IMG/VR virus record: IMGVR_UViG_3300042868_011225
Location: 43,007 to 107,006 of that record
Length of the DNA stretch: 64,000 nucleotides
Source of the DNA: a virus
Strand: one strand, 5' to 3'
Each line of letters starts with the position of its first letter. The stretch's first letter is position 1. A program made the position numbers and the translations under genes. The notes below the pieces were generated by a model, which worked only from the letters and a program-made list of their open reading frames with translations, ran no database searches and was not told the DNA's origin. Shown piece by piece: positions 36,434 through 44,611 of this stretch.

Positions 36434-37603
36434 ATGAAAATAAAATTTAGGTATGTAATGTTAATGATGGCCCTAGCAGTTGCTGGTTGTGCCGCATATT
36501 TCTCCGTTTGGGGACTTAGCCAATTATTTGCTGGTGCTAGTGTGGCTGTAATTATTATGGCATCAGTGTTAGAGGTTGGTAAATTGGTTGTAACAACGGC
36601 TTTACACACCTATTGGGATAAATTGTCAAAACCGCTTAGGGTTTATTTATCGATTAGTGTTGTTATTCTTATGTTTATAACATCTGCTGGTATCTACGGT
36701 TTCCTCTCAAATGCTTATCAAAAAACTGCAAACAAACTAGAAATTCATGAAGGTGAGTTAAGTGTATTAGACGGTAAAAAAGGTATCTTCCAAAAAAATA
36801 TTGATGATAACCAAAAGATTATCGACACAAAAAATAAACGTTTAGACCAATTATCAGGTCTTAGAACTTCGCAAGAAAGCAGAATAGACGGGTCAAAATC
36901 AAATAGAGATAGAAATTCAGTAAGAGGTGATATTGCTTCAGCAAATTCTGAAATTCAAAAACTATCACTTGAAATTGACAATTTAAACACTAAAAACGCT
37001 GTATTATCTGATTCAATAGGTAAATACAATGTAAAAGCACTTGAAATGAAATCAGGTAGTGATATTGCTGGTGAAGTTGGACCATTGAAATATATAGCAG
37101 AACTAACAGGTGTTCCAATGGCAAGTGTTGTTAATTACTTGATACTTTTACTTATTTTCGTATTTGACCCACTAGCGATATCGCTAGTATTGGCAACAAA
37201 CAAAGCTTTTGATTTAGCTGGTGAAAGTACACCTTTGGAACCTAAAAAAGATTCAACAAAAGAAGTCACGAAAGAATTAAAAGACGAACATGAGGGAGTA
37301 AATGAAGAAAATGAGGGAGTAAACGTAAACCCTGAAACTGGAGAATTTACATTCCCAGAAGAAGAATTACCAATAGAAACTGATATTTGGATACCTGAAG
37401 CAACAGTTGATATGCCAACAAATAATCCAATTATGTCTTCAGGTAAGATAGCGTTGGAAGATATCAAAGAGATTAAAGAAGGTCAAAGAGGTTATTCAGT
37501 AAATGTACCACAACCTAAAAGCAACAACAATATTGAAAGAGTTGGAAGTAATAAAATAATCAAAGATGGAAATAACAATAGATTTTTTTTTAGACGTGAT
37601 TAA
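36434..37603 (+). CDS. Membrane protein with periplasmic or cytoplasmic coiled coil
   Basis: A 389-aa protein starting at ATG 36434. Hydrophobic segments lie at about residues 5-25, 30-52 and 70-92, then a long heptad-rich coiled coil (about 100-200), then another hydrophobic segment (about 230-255, VNYLILLLIFVFDPLAISLVLA) and a long acidic, probably disordered tail. This layout (three membrane segments, coiled coil, one more segment) recurs in large phages but I do not know its function. It lies at the head of an operon with an amidase-like protein and a spanin-like pair. Its stop overlaps the next start (TTAATGG). Confidence 0.8.
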   Translation: MKIKFRYVMLMMALAVAGCAAYFSVWGLSQLFAGASVAVIIMASVLEVGKLVVTTALHTYWDKLSKPLRVYLSISVVILMFITSAGIYGFLSNAYQKTANKLEIHEGELSVLDGKKGIFQKNIDDNQKIIDTKNKRLDQLSGLRTSQESRIDGSKSNRDRNSVRGDIASANSEIQKLSLEIDNLNTKNAVLSDSIGKYNVKALEMKSGSDIAGEVGPLKYIAELTGVPMASVVNYLILLLIFVFDPLAISLVLATNKAFDLAGESTPLEPKKDSTKEVTKELKDEHEGVNEENEGVNVNPETGEFTFPEEELPIETDIWIPEATVDMPTNNPIMSSGKIALEDIKEIKEGQRGYSVNVPQPKSNNNIERVGSNKIIKDGNNNRFFFRRD

Positions 37604-38208
37604 TGGAAATTAACCAATCTTACATATTATCTAAAGATAACTATACCCGTATTGAAAGTATTAAAAAACAAATAGTTATTGGTAACACAAATAACCACGA
37701 TATGAAACACTATATTGGTTGGGTTAATCGTTATAATGGTAAATATAAAAAAACTGCCGCATTTACGATTGATATTCATGGGACAATATATAAACACTTT
37801 GAACCTAAATACCAATCGGAATATTTTAAAGATTTAGAACAAAATAATAAAAGTATTGTTATTTTATTGGAAAATGATGGTTGGTTAACAAAAAATGATG
37901 AAAAAAATAGTTTTCTTTCATGGTTAGGTTATATTTATAAAGAGCAAGATGTATTTGAAAAGAAATGGAGAGCCAATAACTATTGGGCCCACTATGGAAA
38001 AGAACAAATAGATTCAGCGGTCAAGTTAGTTAAAGAATTATGTAACGAATTTTATATCCCTTTAACTGCAATGACACATAATGTTAAAATGAATGATTTA
38101 GAAGATTATACTGGTATTCTATATAAAAGTAATATTGAAATGTATTATACTGATTTATCACCAGCATTTGATTTTGAATACTTTATAAATAATATTGAAC
38201 TAAAATAA
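37603..38208 (+). CDS. Amidase_2-like (T7 lysozyme fold) protein lacking zinc ligands
   Basis: A 201-aa protein with the N-acetylmuramoyl-L-alanine amidase type 2 layout: IVIGNTNNHD (family IVIHHT), FTIDIHGTIYKHFEP (family yvIdrdGtiyql.pe), NNKSIVILLENDGWL (family N..sIGIElvn), and GILYKSN ... TDLSPAFDFEYF (family GH...DPGp.fdw). The three positions that hold zinc in active enzymes (His of HHT, His of GH, and the Cys/His/Asp near DPG) are Asn, Lys/Ser and Asp. The enzyme is thus probably inactive and may bind peptidoglycan or act structurally. The alignment is by eye. Confidence 0.6.
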   Translation: MEINQSYILSKDNYTRIESIKKQIVIGNTNNHDMKHYIGWVNRYNGKYKKTAAFTIDIHGTIYKHFEPKYQSEYFKDLEQNNKSIVILLENDGWLTKNDEKNSFLSWLGYIYKEQDVFEKKWRANNYWAHYGKEQIDSAVKLVKELCNEFYIPLTAMTHNVKMNDLEDYTGILYKSNIEMYYTDLSPAFDFEYFINNIELK

Positions 38209-38213
38209 AAACA

Positions 38214-38771
38214 ATGAAAGAATCAATTAATGAGCATGATATGACCAAAAAAATGATGCAAGTCATGAGAGGTGGTTATAGGCCTTTACTTAAAGAAGAG
38301 GAAGAACCAGATATGGGAGCTATAGACCCAAATGAAAACCAAGAAACAAAAGCAAAACAAGGGACAGCTAAACCGCCACGTGAAGGTCGTGCATCGCTAA
38401 TACAATTAGATGGTTCATATTTTGAACTAGATAAAAACGACCATCGTTTTAAAGCTTTACAAAAAGTTTTAACTGATAGAGTATCACAAGCTAAAATTAC
38501 TAGTATTTATATTTCTGACCCAGAAGGGTTAGTAATAAATGGTGTTGCTTTAAATTTCAGTGACAATTCTGGTTTATATTTTACATTAGCACGTTCTGAA
38601 CCTAACATATTAGTTAGTAGTGAGAATGTCCAAGGTAAATTAAACATTGAAGTTCAAACTAACTTACAATTATTTTGGGATGGTATATTAGCTGACACTA
38701 TGGGTACTAGCCAATATTTATATAACGAAAGAGATGATAAACAAGCAAAAGATGCCAACGAACAAAACTAA
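38214..38771 (+). CDS. Protein of unknown function, possible virion component
   Basis: A 185-aa protein, unrecognised. The N-terminal 60 residues are polar and probably disordered (MKESINEHDMTKKMMQVMRG ... PLLKEEEE), followed by a compact alpha/beta domain. The RPLLKEE stretch has the L-x-E form seen at the candidate head-targeting sites in other genes. It overlaps the next gene by 20 bases. Confidence 0.72.
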   Translation: MKESINEHDMTKKMMQVMRGGYRPLLKEEEEPDMGAIDPNENQETKAKQGTAKPPREGRASLIQLDGSYFELDKNDHRFKALQKVLTDRVSQAKITSIYISDPEGLVINGVALNFSDNSGLYFTLARSEPNILVSSENVQGKLNIEVQTNLQLFWDGILADTMGTSQYLYNERDDKQAKDANEQN

Positions 38772-39147
38772 TTTTTTTGAGATTAAGAACATGTTGATAA
38801 TACTATTAGGTATTATGGTTGTTGGTATGTTTTTATTCGGTAAAAATGTTATAAATAAACATGCTACTGAAATAAAAGCATTACAAACAGAAAACACTAC
38901 TCTATTAAATAAAAATGAATCATTAAAGAAAGATAATGATAAATTAGACATTATTTTAGGTCAAATAGACTTAAAATTATCACAAAATAACAAAGATACT
39001 GACGCTGTATTATCAGAGTTAGATAAATTAAATGGAAAGAAAAATGAAATACCTAATTACGTTAATTCTTTGTCTGCTAACAGTACAGCAGATGCACTCG
39101 CAAAATACCTTGAAAACAGAACCAAGGGTGACGGTAGTAAACACTAA
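38752..39147 (+). CDS. Small single-TM coiled-coil protein, spanin-like
   Basis: A 131-aa protein starting at ATG 38752 (MPTNKTNFF); an in-frame ATG at 38734 is also possible. One N-terminal membrane segment (about residues 12-33, MLIILLGIMVVGMFLFG) is followed by a heptad-rich periplasmic coiled coil. This is the layout of an inner-membrane spanin (Rz), which helps fuse inner and outer membranes in lysis of Gram-negative hosts. The next gene starts inside it in another frame, as in many spanin pairs. The endolysin lies 4 kb downstream. Confidence 0.6.
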   Translation: MPTNKTNFFEIKNMLIILLGIMVVGMFLFGKNVINKHATEIKALQTENTTLLNKNESLKKDNDKLDIILGQIDLKLSQNNKDTDAVLSELDKLNGKKNEIPNYVNSLSANSTADALAKYLENRTKGDGSKH

Positions 39148-39505
39148 AACAGATACTCTTATTCAAGTAAAAGTAAACGATGCTAAAATACTCCTTAAAG
39201 ATGTTTTGGATAAAGTAGTTTGTGATGAAATGGTTGTTAAATTAAATGATTTAGATTCATTAAGAATTGAAACCATCTTATATCAAACTAATAAAATTGA
39301 AGTTTTGGAAAATAAGATATCAAATCAAGCAATGATGGTTGGAAATTTAGAAGCGGTTCTTCAAAATAAAGATACTGAATTGGCTTTATTAAATGACATT
39401 ATTAAAAAACAAAGTAGAGAAATAAACAAACAAAAAGTTTTTAAAATCGCTGGGTTTTCATTGGCATTAGCATTACCAATAACATATTTATTACTTAACA
39501 AATAA
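39044..39505 (+). CDS. Secreted coiled-coil protein with C-terminal TM, spanin-like partner
   Basis: A 153-aa protein (ATG 39044; ATG 39032 is an alternative) nested over the end of the previous gene in a different frame. It has a signal peptide (MKYLITLILCLLTVQQMHSQ), a heptad-rich middle and a C-terminal membrane segment (KIAGFSLALALPITYLLL). A signal sequence plus C-terminal membrane anchor recalls unimolecular spanins, but no good lipobox is seen (LILC has Leu at -1), so the outer-membrane link is unproven. Together with the previous gene it makes a plausible lysis pair. Confidence 0.58.
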   Translation: MKYLITLILCLLTVQQMHSQNTLKTEPRVTVVNTKTDTLIQVKVNDAKILLKDVLDKVVCDEMVVKLNDLDSLRIETILYQTNKIEVLENKISNQAMMVGNLEAVLQNKDTELALLNDIIKKQSREINKQKVFKIAGFSLALALPITYLLLNK

Positions 39506-39528
39506 CAAAATAGAAATATTATCAAAAT

Positions 39529-39549
39529 AAAGCCCTTAATGGGTTTTTT
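39529..39549 (+). terminator. Intrinsic terminator
   Basis: AAGCCC / GGGTTT hairpin with a five-base loop and a long T-run. Confidence 0.82.
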
Positions 39550-39560
39550 TTGTTTTATAT

Positions 39561-39572
39561 AATATATTTATA
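39561..39572 (+). promoter_or_regulatory. Putative phage-specific promoter box AATATTTATA
   Basis: Box preceded by TTTTATAT, between the terminator and the start at 39586. Confidence 0.52.
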
Positions 39573-39585
39573 ATAAACTAAAAAG

Positions 39586-41097
39586 ATGAAAAAACTTATT
39601 ATAACAAAAGAACAATACAATGGTTTAGTTAGAGCTGGATTGATTAAAGAATCAGCACCAATGGTTAAAGGTGGAATTAATAGAATCCAAAATGGGTTCA
39701 ACAAAGAATTTGCTGGTAAAGATATTAAAGCGGTAACTGAAGACGGACAATTTAATATCAAAGCACCTAATTCTGATTTACCTAGAGGGCCACAAAAACC
39801 CAAAAAACAAACAAAACACATCACTGAAAACGAAAAAAGTGGTAATAATAAAATTAGTAAAGAAATTACTGATTTATTGAAACACTTATATGGTAAAGAT
39901 GACCAATTTAATTCAGACTACTGGGTTGGTGAAAAAGGTAAATCTTGCCAAGAAATTGAAGAAGTTTTAACTGACAAAGGTCTTATTGTTAAAAAAGGTC
40001 GTAACTATATAGTACCTAAAAGTCTTGGTGCTAAAGAAGAAGCTAAAGCGGCTATTGAAGATTGTATAAGAGAATTTATTGGTGAGCCAATGGAAGAAAT
40101 AGAAGAAGATTATCCATTAGGGGCTGAACATGACCCTAACGCACCATATAACCAAGAAGACCCAGAACCAATTTATAATCACACAGATTATGATATTTTC
40201 GTATATAATGACGGTATTGCTGTTCTTAATGAAGGAACTGAATTCTTTTTGTTGGATTTTGGCGATAATGGTGTTGATTATGAAGGTTATGAAATGACTG
40301 AAGATGATATTAATTTATTTCTTAATAATAATGAAACACAATTACCAAAAATTCTTATTCCTTTGGATATTGACTTGGTTAATGAATTAAGTGAAATGTA
40401 CAATTTAAACACACATTTCATGAAAAAACTTGAACAAATAAAAACTATTTTAGGTGGTGTGAGTGAAGGTGTTGATTGGTCTAAGGCTTACCCTAGAGAA
40501 AAAGCTAGACCTAAAATGAATGATGTATCACCTAAGAAAAGAACAGGACCAGAAAATCAAGCAATAATAGATAAGGTTAAGGCGTTAAGACAAAGAGAAT
40601 TAAGTACCAGACCAGAGATGAAATCACAACATCCAACGGACCAACCAGAAGAATTAGATGAAACTGGATGTGCAAGTGCAATGGGTGCTGGTTCACCAGT
40701 TGTTCCAATGGGTACTCCTATTAAAAGAGATATTAAAACTGTTTATGAAACACTAAGTGTTGCTGGTGCTGGAAATTTCCAATATGATAGTCCAGGTCTT
40801 GCAAATGTAGGAAGAAATGGTGAATTTAAAAAAGGTGGTAAAAAAACAAAAGCTGAAACAACCCCACAATGGGCTGGTGGTGCTTTTGTTGAACAACCAG
40901 AATGTTCTAAACCTAATAATAATAAAGAAGCTCAAAATGGTGGTTGTAATTCAGGTGCTAGTAGTCTTAAAATGAAAAAAGCTTCAGGTTCTGTAAATGC
41001 ACCTTCTTTAGCTGAAAATAAGATATTTGAAGAAATCGCTAAAAGAACGGGTAAAACAATAGAAGAAGTTAAACAAATAATTTCGAATAAAAAATAA
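39586..41097 (+). CDS. Candidate internal head protein with LIKE-type processing site
   Basis: A 503-aa protein with no family I recognise. Its N-terminus, KKLIITKEQYNGLVRAGLIK then E, looks like the short amphipathic capsid-targeting peptides of T4 internal proteins, which end in an (I/L)-x-E site cut by the prohead protease. The rest is mixed: a small helical domain (about 85-155), an acidic linker, an alpha/beta part (195-255), then a low-complexity Gly/Lys/Asn-rich region and a C-terminal helix (FEEIAKRTGKTIEEVKQII). Role inferred only. Confidence 0.75.
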   Translation: MKKLIITKEQYNGLVRAGLIKESAPMVKGGINRIQNGFNKEFAGKDIKAVTEDGQFNIKAPNSDLPRGPQKPKKQTKHITENEKSGNNKISKEITDLLKHLYGKDDQFNSDYWVGEKGKSCQEIEEVLTDKGLIVKKGRNYIVPKSLGAKEEAKAAIEDCIREFIGEPMEEIEEDYPLGAEHDPNAPYNQEDPEPIYNHTDYDIFVYNDGIAVLNEGTEFFLLDFGDNGVDYEGYEMTEDDINLFLNNNETQLPKILIPLDIDLVNELSEMYNLNTHFMKKLEQIKTILGGVSEGVDWSKAYPREKARPKMNDVSPKKRTGPENQAIIDKVKALRQRELSTRPEMKSQHPTDQPEELDETGCASAMGAGSPVVPMGTPIKRDIKTVYETLSVAGAGNFQYDSPGLANVGRNGEFKKGGKKTKAETTPQWAGGAFVEQPECSKPNNNKEAQNGGCNSGASSLKMKKASGSVNAPSLAENKIFEEIAKRTGKTIEEVKQIISNKK

Positions 41098-41123
41098 TAC
41101 TAGACAACTTTATTAAAAAGTTA

Positions 41124-41133
41124 GATATTTATA
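41124..41133 (+). promoter_or_regulatory. Putative phage-specific promoter box GATATTTATA
   Basis: Canonical copy, 16 bases before the ATG at 41150. Confidence 0.52.
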
Positions 41134-41149
41134 ATAAAATCAATTAAAG

Positions 41150-42724
41150 ATGGATAAAAAAATAATAAAAAATCAATTGAATGCTAGATTCTTAAACGAA
41201 GAAAGCACTCCTGGTATTGATGTAACCAAAAAAGTCAACAAAGAATCTGGAAAGATTAATAAGACTGCGGTTAAAGACATGGACAAGGGAGCTGCTGACT
41301 ATGAAAAAGCTATCGTGAAAACTGATAAATCAACCAAAATGCCAACTAATAAATTCAACTACAACAATGATGCTGAAAAAGTTTATCATGATGAAATGGA
41401 AATTAGAAATGGCCAAGAAATGATTCAATATGATAGAGACCCAAACAAAGAATTTAAAGATAGAGCTGAAGAAGCTATTGCTGGTAGTTCTAGAATGGGT
41501 AACAACCCAGAATGGGCAAATGTTGTTGCAAAAGGACAAGGTGGTGACCCTGAATTTGGTAAAAACTTAGTTAAAACCATCAAAGCTGCTACCAAAAAAA
41601 GACAAGATGCTGAATATGCAGTAATGAGCTTTGGTGATGATATTGAGACTCTTCCTAAAGGTACTAAACCAATGTCTAGACATGGTGCTTTATCTGAAGG
41701 TGAATTAGAAAAAGCTAGTAAAGATATTGAAAGTGGAAAACCATATGGTACTGAAGACGAATACGAATTTAACAATAGCGATGATGCTAAAGAACCATCA
41801 AAAGAAGAAAATAATAATAATAAACCAAAAATAAAAGAAGGAATGAAAAGACTTAATTTCAAAAAAGAATTCAATGGTGTTGGAAACGCATTGAAAATGA
41901 TACCTGAATCATACAAAGTAGACAACAAAGTCTTCGAAATGACTGATGGTAATGAATCATACAAAATCCGTTGGGAAGGTACACTTTCTGAAGGTAAAGC
42001 AACTATATTAACTGCATCAAACAAAACTATGGTTAATGAAGATATGCAAAAAATGAAACACCTTATGGGTTATAAATCTGAGAAAACTCTTGGTCTTGTA
42101 AAAGGAAATGCTAGACTTGATGAAAATGTAATTTTCACTGATATCTATGCTAAAACTAAAGCTCTTTTAGAAGGTGAAGATATTGATGGTCAAACAGCAC
42201 CAGAAGGTAATTTGGAAGACATCAAAAAGAAATCAAAAGAAGCAACTAAACACGTTGAAGGTACTACTTCTACTGATAAAGGAACACAAGCTCCAAAACC
42301 TAAAACAGGTAACTTTGAAGAAGTTAAGAAATCAGCTCCAGAAGCAACTAAACATGTAGAAGGTTCTGCATCAACAGACAAAGGAACACAAGCTCCAAAA
42401 CCTAAAACAGGTGCATGGGATGATATTAAAACATCAGCTCCAGAAGCAACTAAACACGTTAAAGAAGGTGTTGAAAGTGAAGGAATGGGATTAGGTGACC
42501 AATCAGAAGGTGAAGGCGAATGGGACCAAATAGATGTACCACAAGCAGCTGCTCATGGGAATCCATCAAGTACTACTTATGCTCCAGCACCAAAAACAGG
42601 TGAATGGGATAAAGCAAAACCAGCACATGCTGCAGATGCTAAAAAACACATAAGTATGAACGAAGGTATTACCTTAGGTGGTATTTTATTCGAACCAATC
42701 GAATTAAAAAAAAAAGTAAACTAG
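41150..42724 (+). CDS. Candidate head-internal/structural protein with 34-residue repeats
   Basis: A 524-aa very polar protein. The start, DKKIIKNQLNARFLNEES, again ends in an L-x-E motif. Residues about 354-440 contain two full copies and a partial third of a 34-residue repeat with core EATKHVEG..STDKGTQAPK then PKTG, and a diverged fourth copy follows. Ala, Lys, Glu and Pro are abundant and much of the chain is probably disordered. The gene ends just after a run of ten A; a -1 slip there would join it to the next gene (see the slippery site). No known family recognised. Confidence 0.78.
   Translation: MDKKIIKNQLNARFLNEESTPGIDVTKKVNKESGKINKTAVKDMDKGAADYEKAIVKTDKSTKMPTNKFNYNNDAEKVYHDEMEIRNGQEMIQYDRDPNKEFKDRAEEAIAGSSRMGNNPEWANVVAKGQGGDPEFGKNLVKTIKAATKKRQDAEYAVMSFGDDIETLPKGTKPMSRHGALSEGELEKASKDIESGKPYGTEDEYEFNNSDDAKEPSKEENNNNKPKIKEGMKRLNFKKEFNGVGNALKMIPESYKVDNKVFEMTDGNESYKIRWEGTLSEGKATILTASNKTMVNEDMQKMKHLMGYKSEKTLGLVKGNARLDENVIFTDIYAKTKALLEGEDIDGQTAPEGNLEDIKKKSKEATKHVEGTTSTDKGTQAPKPKTGNFEEVKKSAPEATKHVEGSASTDKGTQAPKPKTGAWDDIKTSAPEATKHVKEGVESEGMGLGDQSEGEGEWDQIDVPQAAAHGNPSSTTYAPAPKTGEWDKAKPAHAADAKKHISMNEGITLGGILFEPIELKKKVN
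42209..42470 (+). repeat. 102-bp in-frame tandem repeat
   Basis: Unit 1 is 42209-42310, unit 2 is 42311-42412, and a partial unit 3 begins at 42413. Each full unit codes 34 residues ending in GTQAPKPKTG. DNA and protein are both conserved, so copies may be recent. Confidence 0.85.
42706..42715 (+). other. A10 tract: candidate -1 slippage site
   Basis: Ten A in a row near the end of the 524-aa gene. In frame it reads TTA AAA AAA AAA GTA AAC TAG. A -1 shift gives KKKSKLVNENW and runs without a stop into the 115-aa frame downstream. Polymerase slippage, ribosomal frameshifting and a homopolymer sequencing error are all possible. Confidence 0.5.
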
Positions 42725-42738
42725 TTAACGAAAACTGG

Positions 42739-43086
42739 ATGGAAGAAGATATGTACAATGAAGGTATGTATGAAGAAGGTTATGGTGATGATAATGTATT
42801 AAACAAGTTAGCTCCAGAAGATAGAGAAGAGAAATTAAAAACTCAACCTGTATATTCTGAGGAAGAAGATAAAGAAGATGACTTATTTCGTAAATTTTTC
42901 ATTACTAGATTTGAAAGACAACCAGAGCAAGACCCTGGTTATTTTGAAACATGGAAAGAAAGATTAAGCAAACCTAACCCAGAAGGATACATGGATTCTA
43001 AAAGTAAAGAAGTTTGGGATATGTTAAAACGTCAAGACAGTGATAGATTTATCGATTCTGTTCCTTTTCCACCACACGGATACTAA
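42739..43086 (+). CDS. Small acidic protein or frameshifted extension of the upstream gene
   Basis: A 115-aa frame starting at ATG 42739 (MEEDMYNEGMYEEG), 14 bases after the previous stop. The frame is open upstream through SKLVNENW to the A10 tract, and that stretch looks like natural coding sequence, so the product may be the C-terminal part of a fusion with the 524-aa protein. The C-terminal 60 residues (FFITRFERQPEQDPGYFETW and on) look folded. No family recognised. Confidence 0.65.
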   Translation: MEEDMYNEGMYEEGYGDDNVLNKLAPEDREEKLKTQPVYSEEEDKEDDLFRKFFITRFERQPEQDPGYFETWKERLSKPNPEGYMDSKSKEVWDMLKRQDSDRFIDSVPFPPHGY

Positions 43087-43096
43087 TATTATAAAT

Positions 43097-43128
43097 AAAA
43101 AAAGCTACTCATTCGGGTAGCTTTTTTT
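43097..43128 (+). terminator. Intrinsic terminator
   Basis: GCTAC / GTAGC stem extended by A and T runs on either side; long T-run. Confidence 0.9.
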
Positions 43129-43136
43129 ATTTATAA

Positions 43137-43146
43137 GATATTTATT
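43137..43146 (+). promoter_or_regulatory. Putative phage-specific promoter box GATATTTATT
   Basis: Box preceded by TTTATAA directly after the terminator, upstream of the leader ORF and endolysin. Confidence 0.52.
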
Positions 43147-43148
43147 AA

Positions 43149-43193
43149 ATGAATAATAATAATAATAATAACTTTTTAAAACAAAAACTATGA
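43149..43193 (+). CDS. Poly-Asn leader peptide coupled to the endolysin
   Basis: A 14-codon ORF, MNNNNNNNFLKQKL, built on a run of AAT codons. Its TGA stop overlaps the endolysin ATG as ATGA, the arrangement for translational coupling by reinitiation. It would let Asn-codon translation or ribosome availability set endolysin output. Expression is not proven; the overlap and the position after a promoter-like box are the evidence. Confidence 0.45.
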   Translation: MNNNNNNNFLKQKL

Positions 43194-43804
43194 GTTTATC
43201 AAAATTACAAGAAAAAATAGGTGTAACTGCTGATGGGGCTTTTGGACCTGCAACACTTAAAGCTGCAATGGCTTACTACAAATTAACACCAGCTAGGGCT
43301 GCACATTTCTTTGCACAGTGTGGACATGAAACAGGTGATTTTAAAGTATTTACTGAAAATCTTAACTACTCAGCAAAAGGATTACAAGGTATCTTTGGAA
43401 AATATTTCCCAGGGAACTTAGAAGAGTCTTATGCTCGTCAACCAGAGAAAATAGCATCTAGAGTTTATGCTTCTAGAATGGGTAATGGGGATGAAGCTTC
43501 AAAAGATGGATATAAATTCCGTGGTAGAGGTGCAATCCAATTAACTGGTAAAGATAACTATAAACAATTTTCTGAAAGTCTTAAAAGACCTGATATATTA
43601 ACAAATCCTGATATTGTAGCTACTGAATTATCTTTTGAATCTGCAAAATTTTTCTTTGACAAAAATAAATTATGGTCAATCTGTGATTTAGGAGTTAACG
43701 ATGCTTCAATATTAGCATTAACTAAAAGAGTTAACGGTGGTACACACGGTTTAGAAGATAGAGCAGCAAAAACTAAAAAGTACTACGGTTGGTTAACAGC
43801 TTAA
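43190..43804 (+). CDS. Endolysin, glycoside hydrolase 19 (chitinase-like lysozyme)
   Basis: A 204-aa peptidoglycan hydrolase. Residues 1-30 resemble a short peptidoglycan-binding-like start (LQEKIGVTADGAFGPATLKA), and the GH19 catalytic core follows: CGHETGDFKVFTENLNYSAK (catalytic Glu at about 48, second Glu at about 57), GRGAIQLTGKDNY (about 110) and VNGGTHGLEDR near the end. It cleaves glycan strands to release progeny. It lacks a signal peptide, so a holin is needed; the two-TM protein at 44792 is a candidate. Its start overlaps a poly-Asn leader ORF. Confidence 0.92.
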   Translation: MSLSKLQEKIGVTADGAFGPATLKAAMAYYKLTPARAAHFFAQCGHETGDFKVFTENLNYSAKGLQGIFGKYFPGNLEESYARQPEKIASRVYASRMGNGDEASKDGYKFRGRGAIQLTGKDNYKQFSESLKRPDILTNPDIVATELSFESAKFFFDKNKLWSICDLGVNDASILALTKRVNGGTHGLEDRAAKTKKYYGWLTA

Positions 43805-43853
43805 CTATTTATTTTTTGATTCTTTTAAGTATAATTATAAAAAAGAATAATTA

Positions 43854-44321
43854 ATGAATAAATTTAACAAAAGTAGTTTCTTGGGTTACATCAACAATCC
43901 AATTACCAAAGAGGATATGATGTTATTCTACAAAGAAAACAACATTAAATATGAGAAGTGCGAATTATATAGTGATTTCGCACTTTCTCTTATTATGACT
44001 ATTTTTGATACTTATATGGGTGACGATGTTACCTCGTTGGATGACCAATTCAAACACTTCGAATGGGCATGGCAAAAAACAATACTTAATTTTGTTGAAG
44101 AAGGTTTAGATTTTGAAGGTAATCTTTTATATGAATATTTCTTAGAATTTATGCTGGAAGTTTATTACCCAATAGTAAACAAGAACGAAATAACAATTGA
44201 CAAAAAAATATCTAAATTATGGTTGGATATTTTTGATTATCATAGAATTAAAACTAATTCTGATATAGATGCATTAATAGAAATCTACGCTATTTTTGAA
44301 AAATCGTTAAAAATCATATAA
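43854..44321 (+). CDS. Protein of unknown function
   Basis: A 155-aa, acidic, mostly helical protein with many aromatic residues; unrecognised. It follows the endolysin after 49 bases and has no membrane segment. Confidence 0.72.
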   Translation: MNKFNKSSFLGYINNPITKEDMMLFYKENNIKYEKCELYSDFALSLIMTIFDTYMGDDVTSLDDQFKHFEWAWQKTILNFVEEGLDFEGNLLYEYFLEFMLEVYYPIVNKNEITIDKKISKLWLDIFDYHRIKTNSDIDALIEIYAIFEKSLKII

Positions 44322-44351
44322 AAAAAACCCTTTTACTATTTAGTTTTATAA

Positions 44352-44361
44352 AATATGTATT
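44352..44361 (+). promoter_or_regulatory. Possible phage-specific promoter box AATATGTATT (degenerate)
   Basis: Resembles the ATATTTAT box with one change and has the same TTTTATAA lead; 12 bases before the ATG at 44374. Confidence 0.35.
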
Positions 44362-44373
44362 AGTTTTACAATT

Positions 44374-44598
44374 ATGGGAACAAATAGATTTATGCAAATT
44401 ATGGTTATGGAGTTAACTTCAGATATTCTAAAAGCAGAAGAAGCTTTGGAAAAAACCATTAACTCTGACGATGTGTTAGATATCAAAATAATTAATGCTA
44501 AGCATCAATTAACAAACTTGTTAGTTGCTGAAAATAAATTAGCAAAATTTAATAGTATGTTTACTTCGGAAGACACAAACAATAACAATAACAATTAA
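44374..44598 (+). CDS. Small helical protein with poly-Asn tail
   Basis: A 74-aa protein predicted to form a helical hairpin, ending in a run of Asn. Unrecognised. It lies 13 bases before the histone H1-like gene, so the two are probably co-transcribed. Confidence 0.65.
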   Translation: MGTNRFMQIMVMELTSDILKAEEALEKTINSDDVLDIKIINAKHQLTNLLVAENKLAKFNSMFTSEDTNNNNNN

Positions 44599-44611
44599 AA
44601 AAAAAGAAAAA

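Noticed and set aside
42209-42470. CRISPR-like repeat
   Set aside because: The units are contiguous, in frame and coding, with no spacers. No CRISPR array was seen anywhere in the window.
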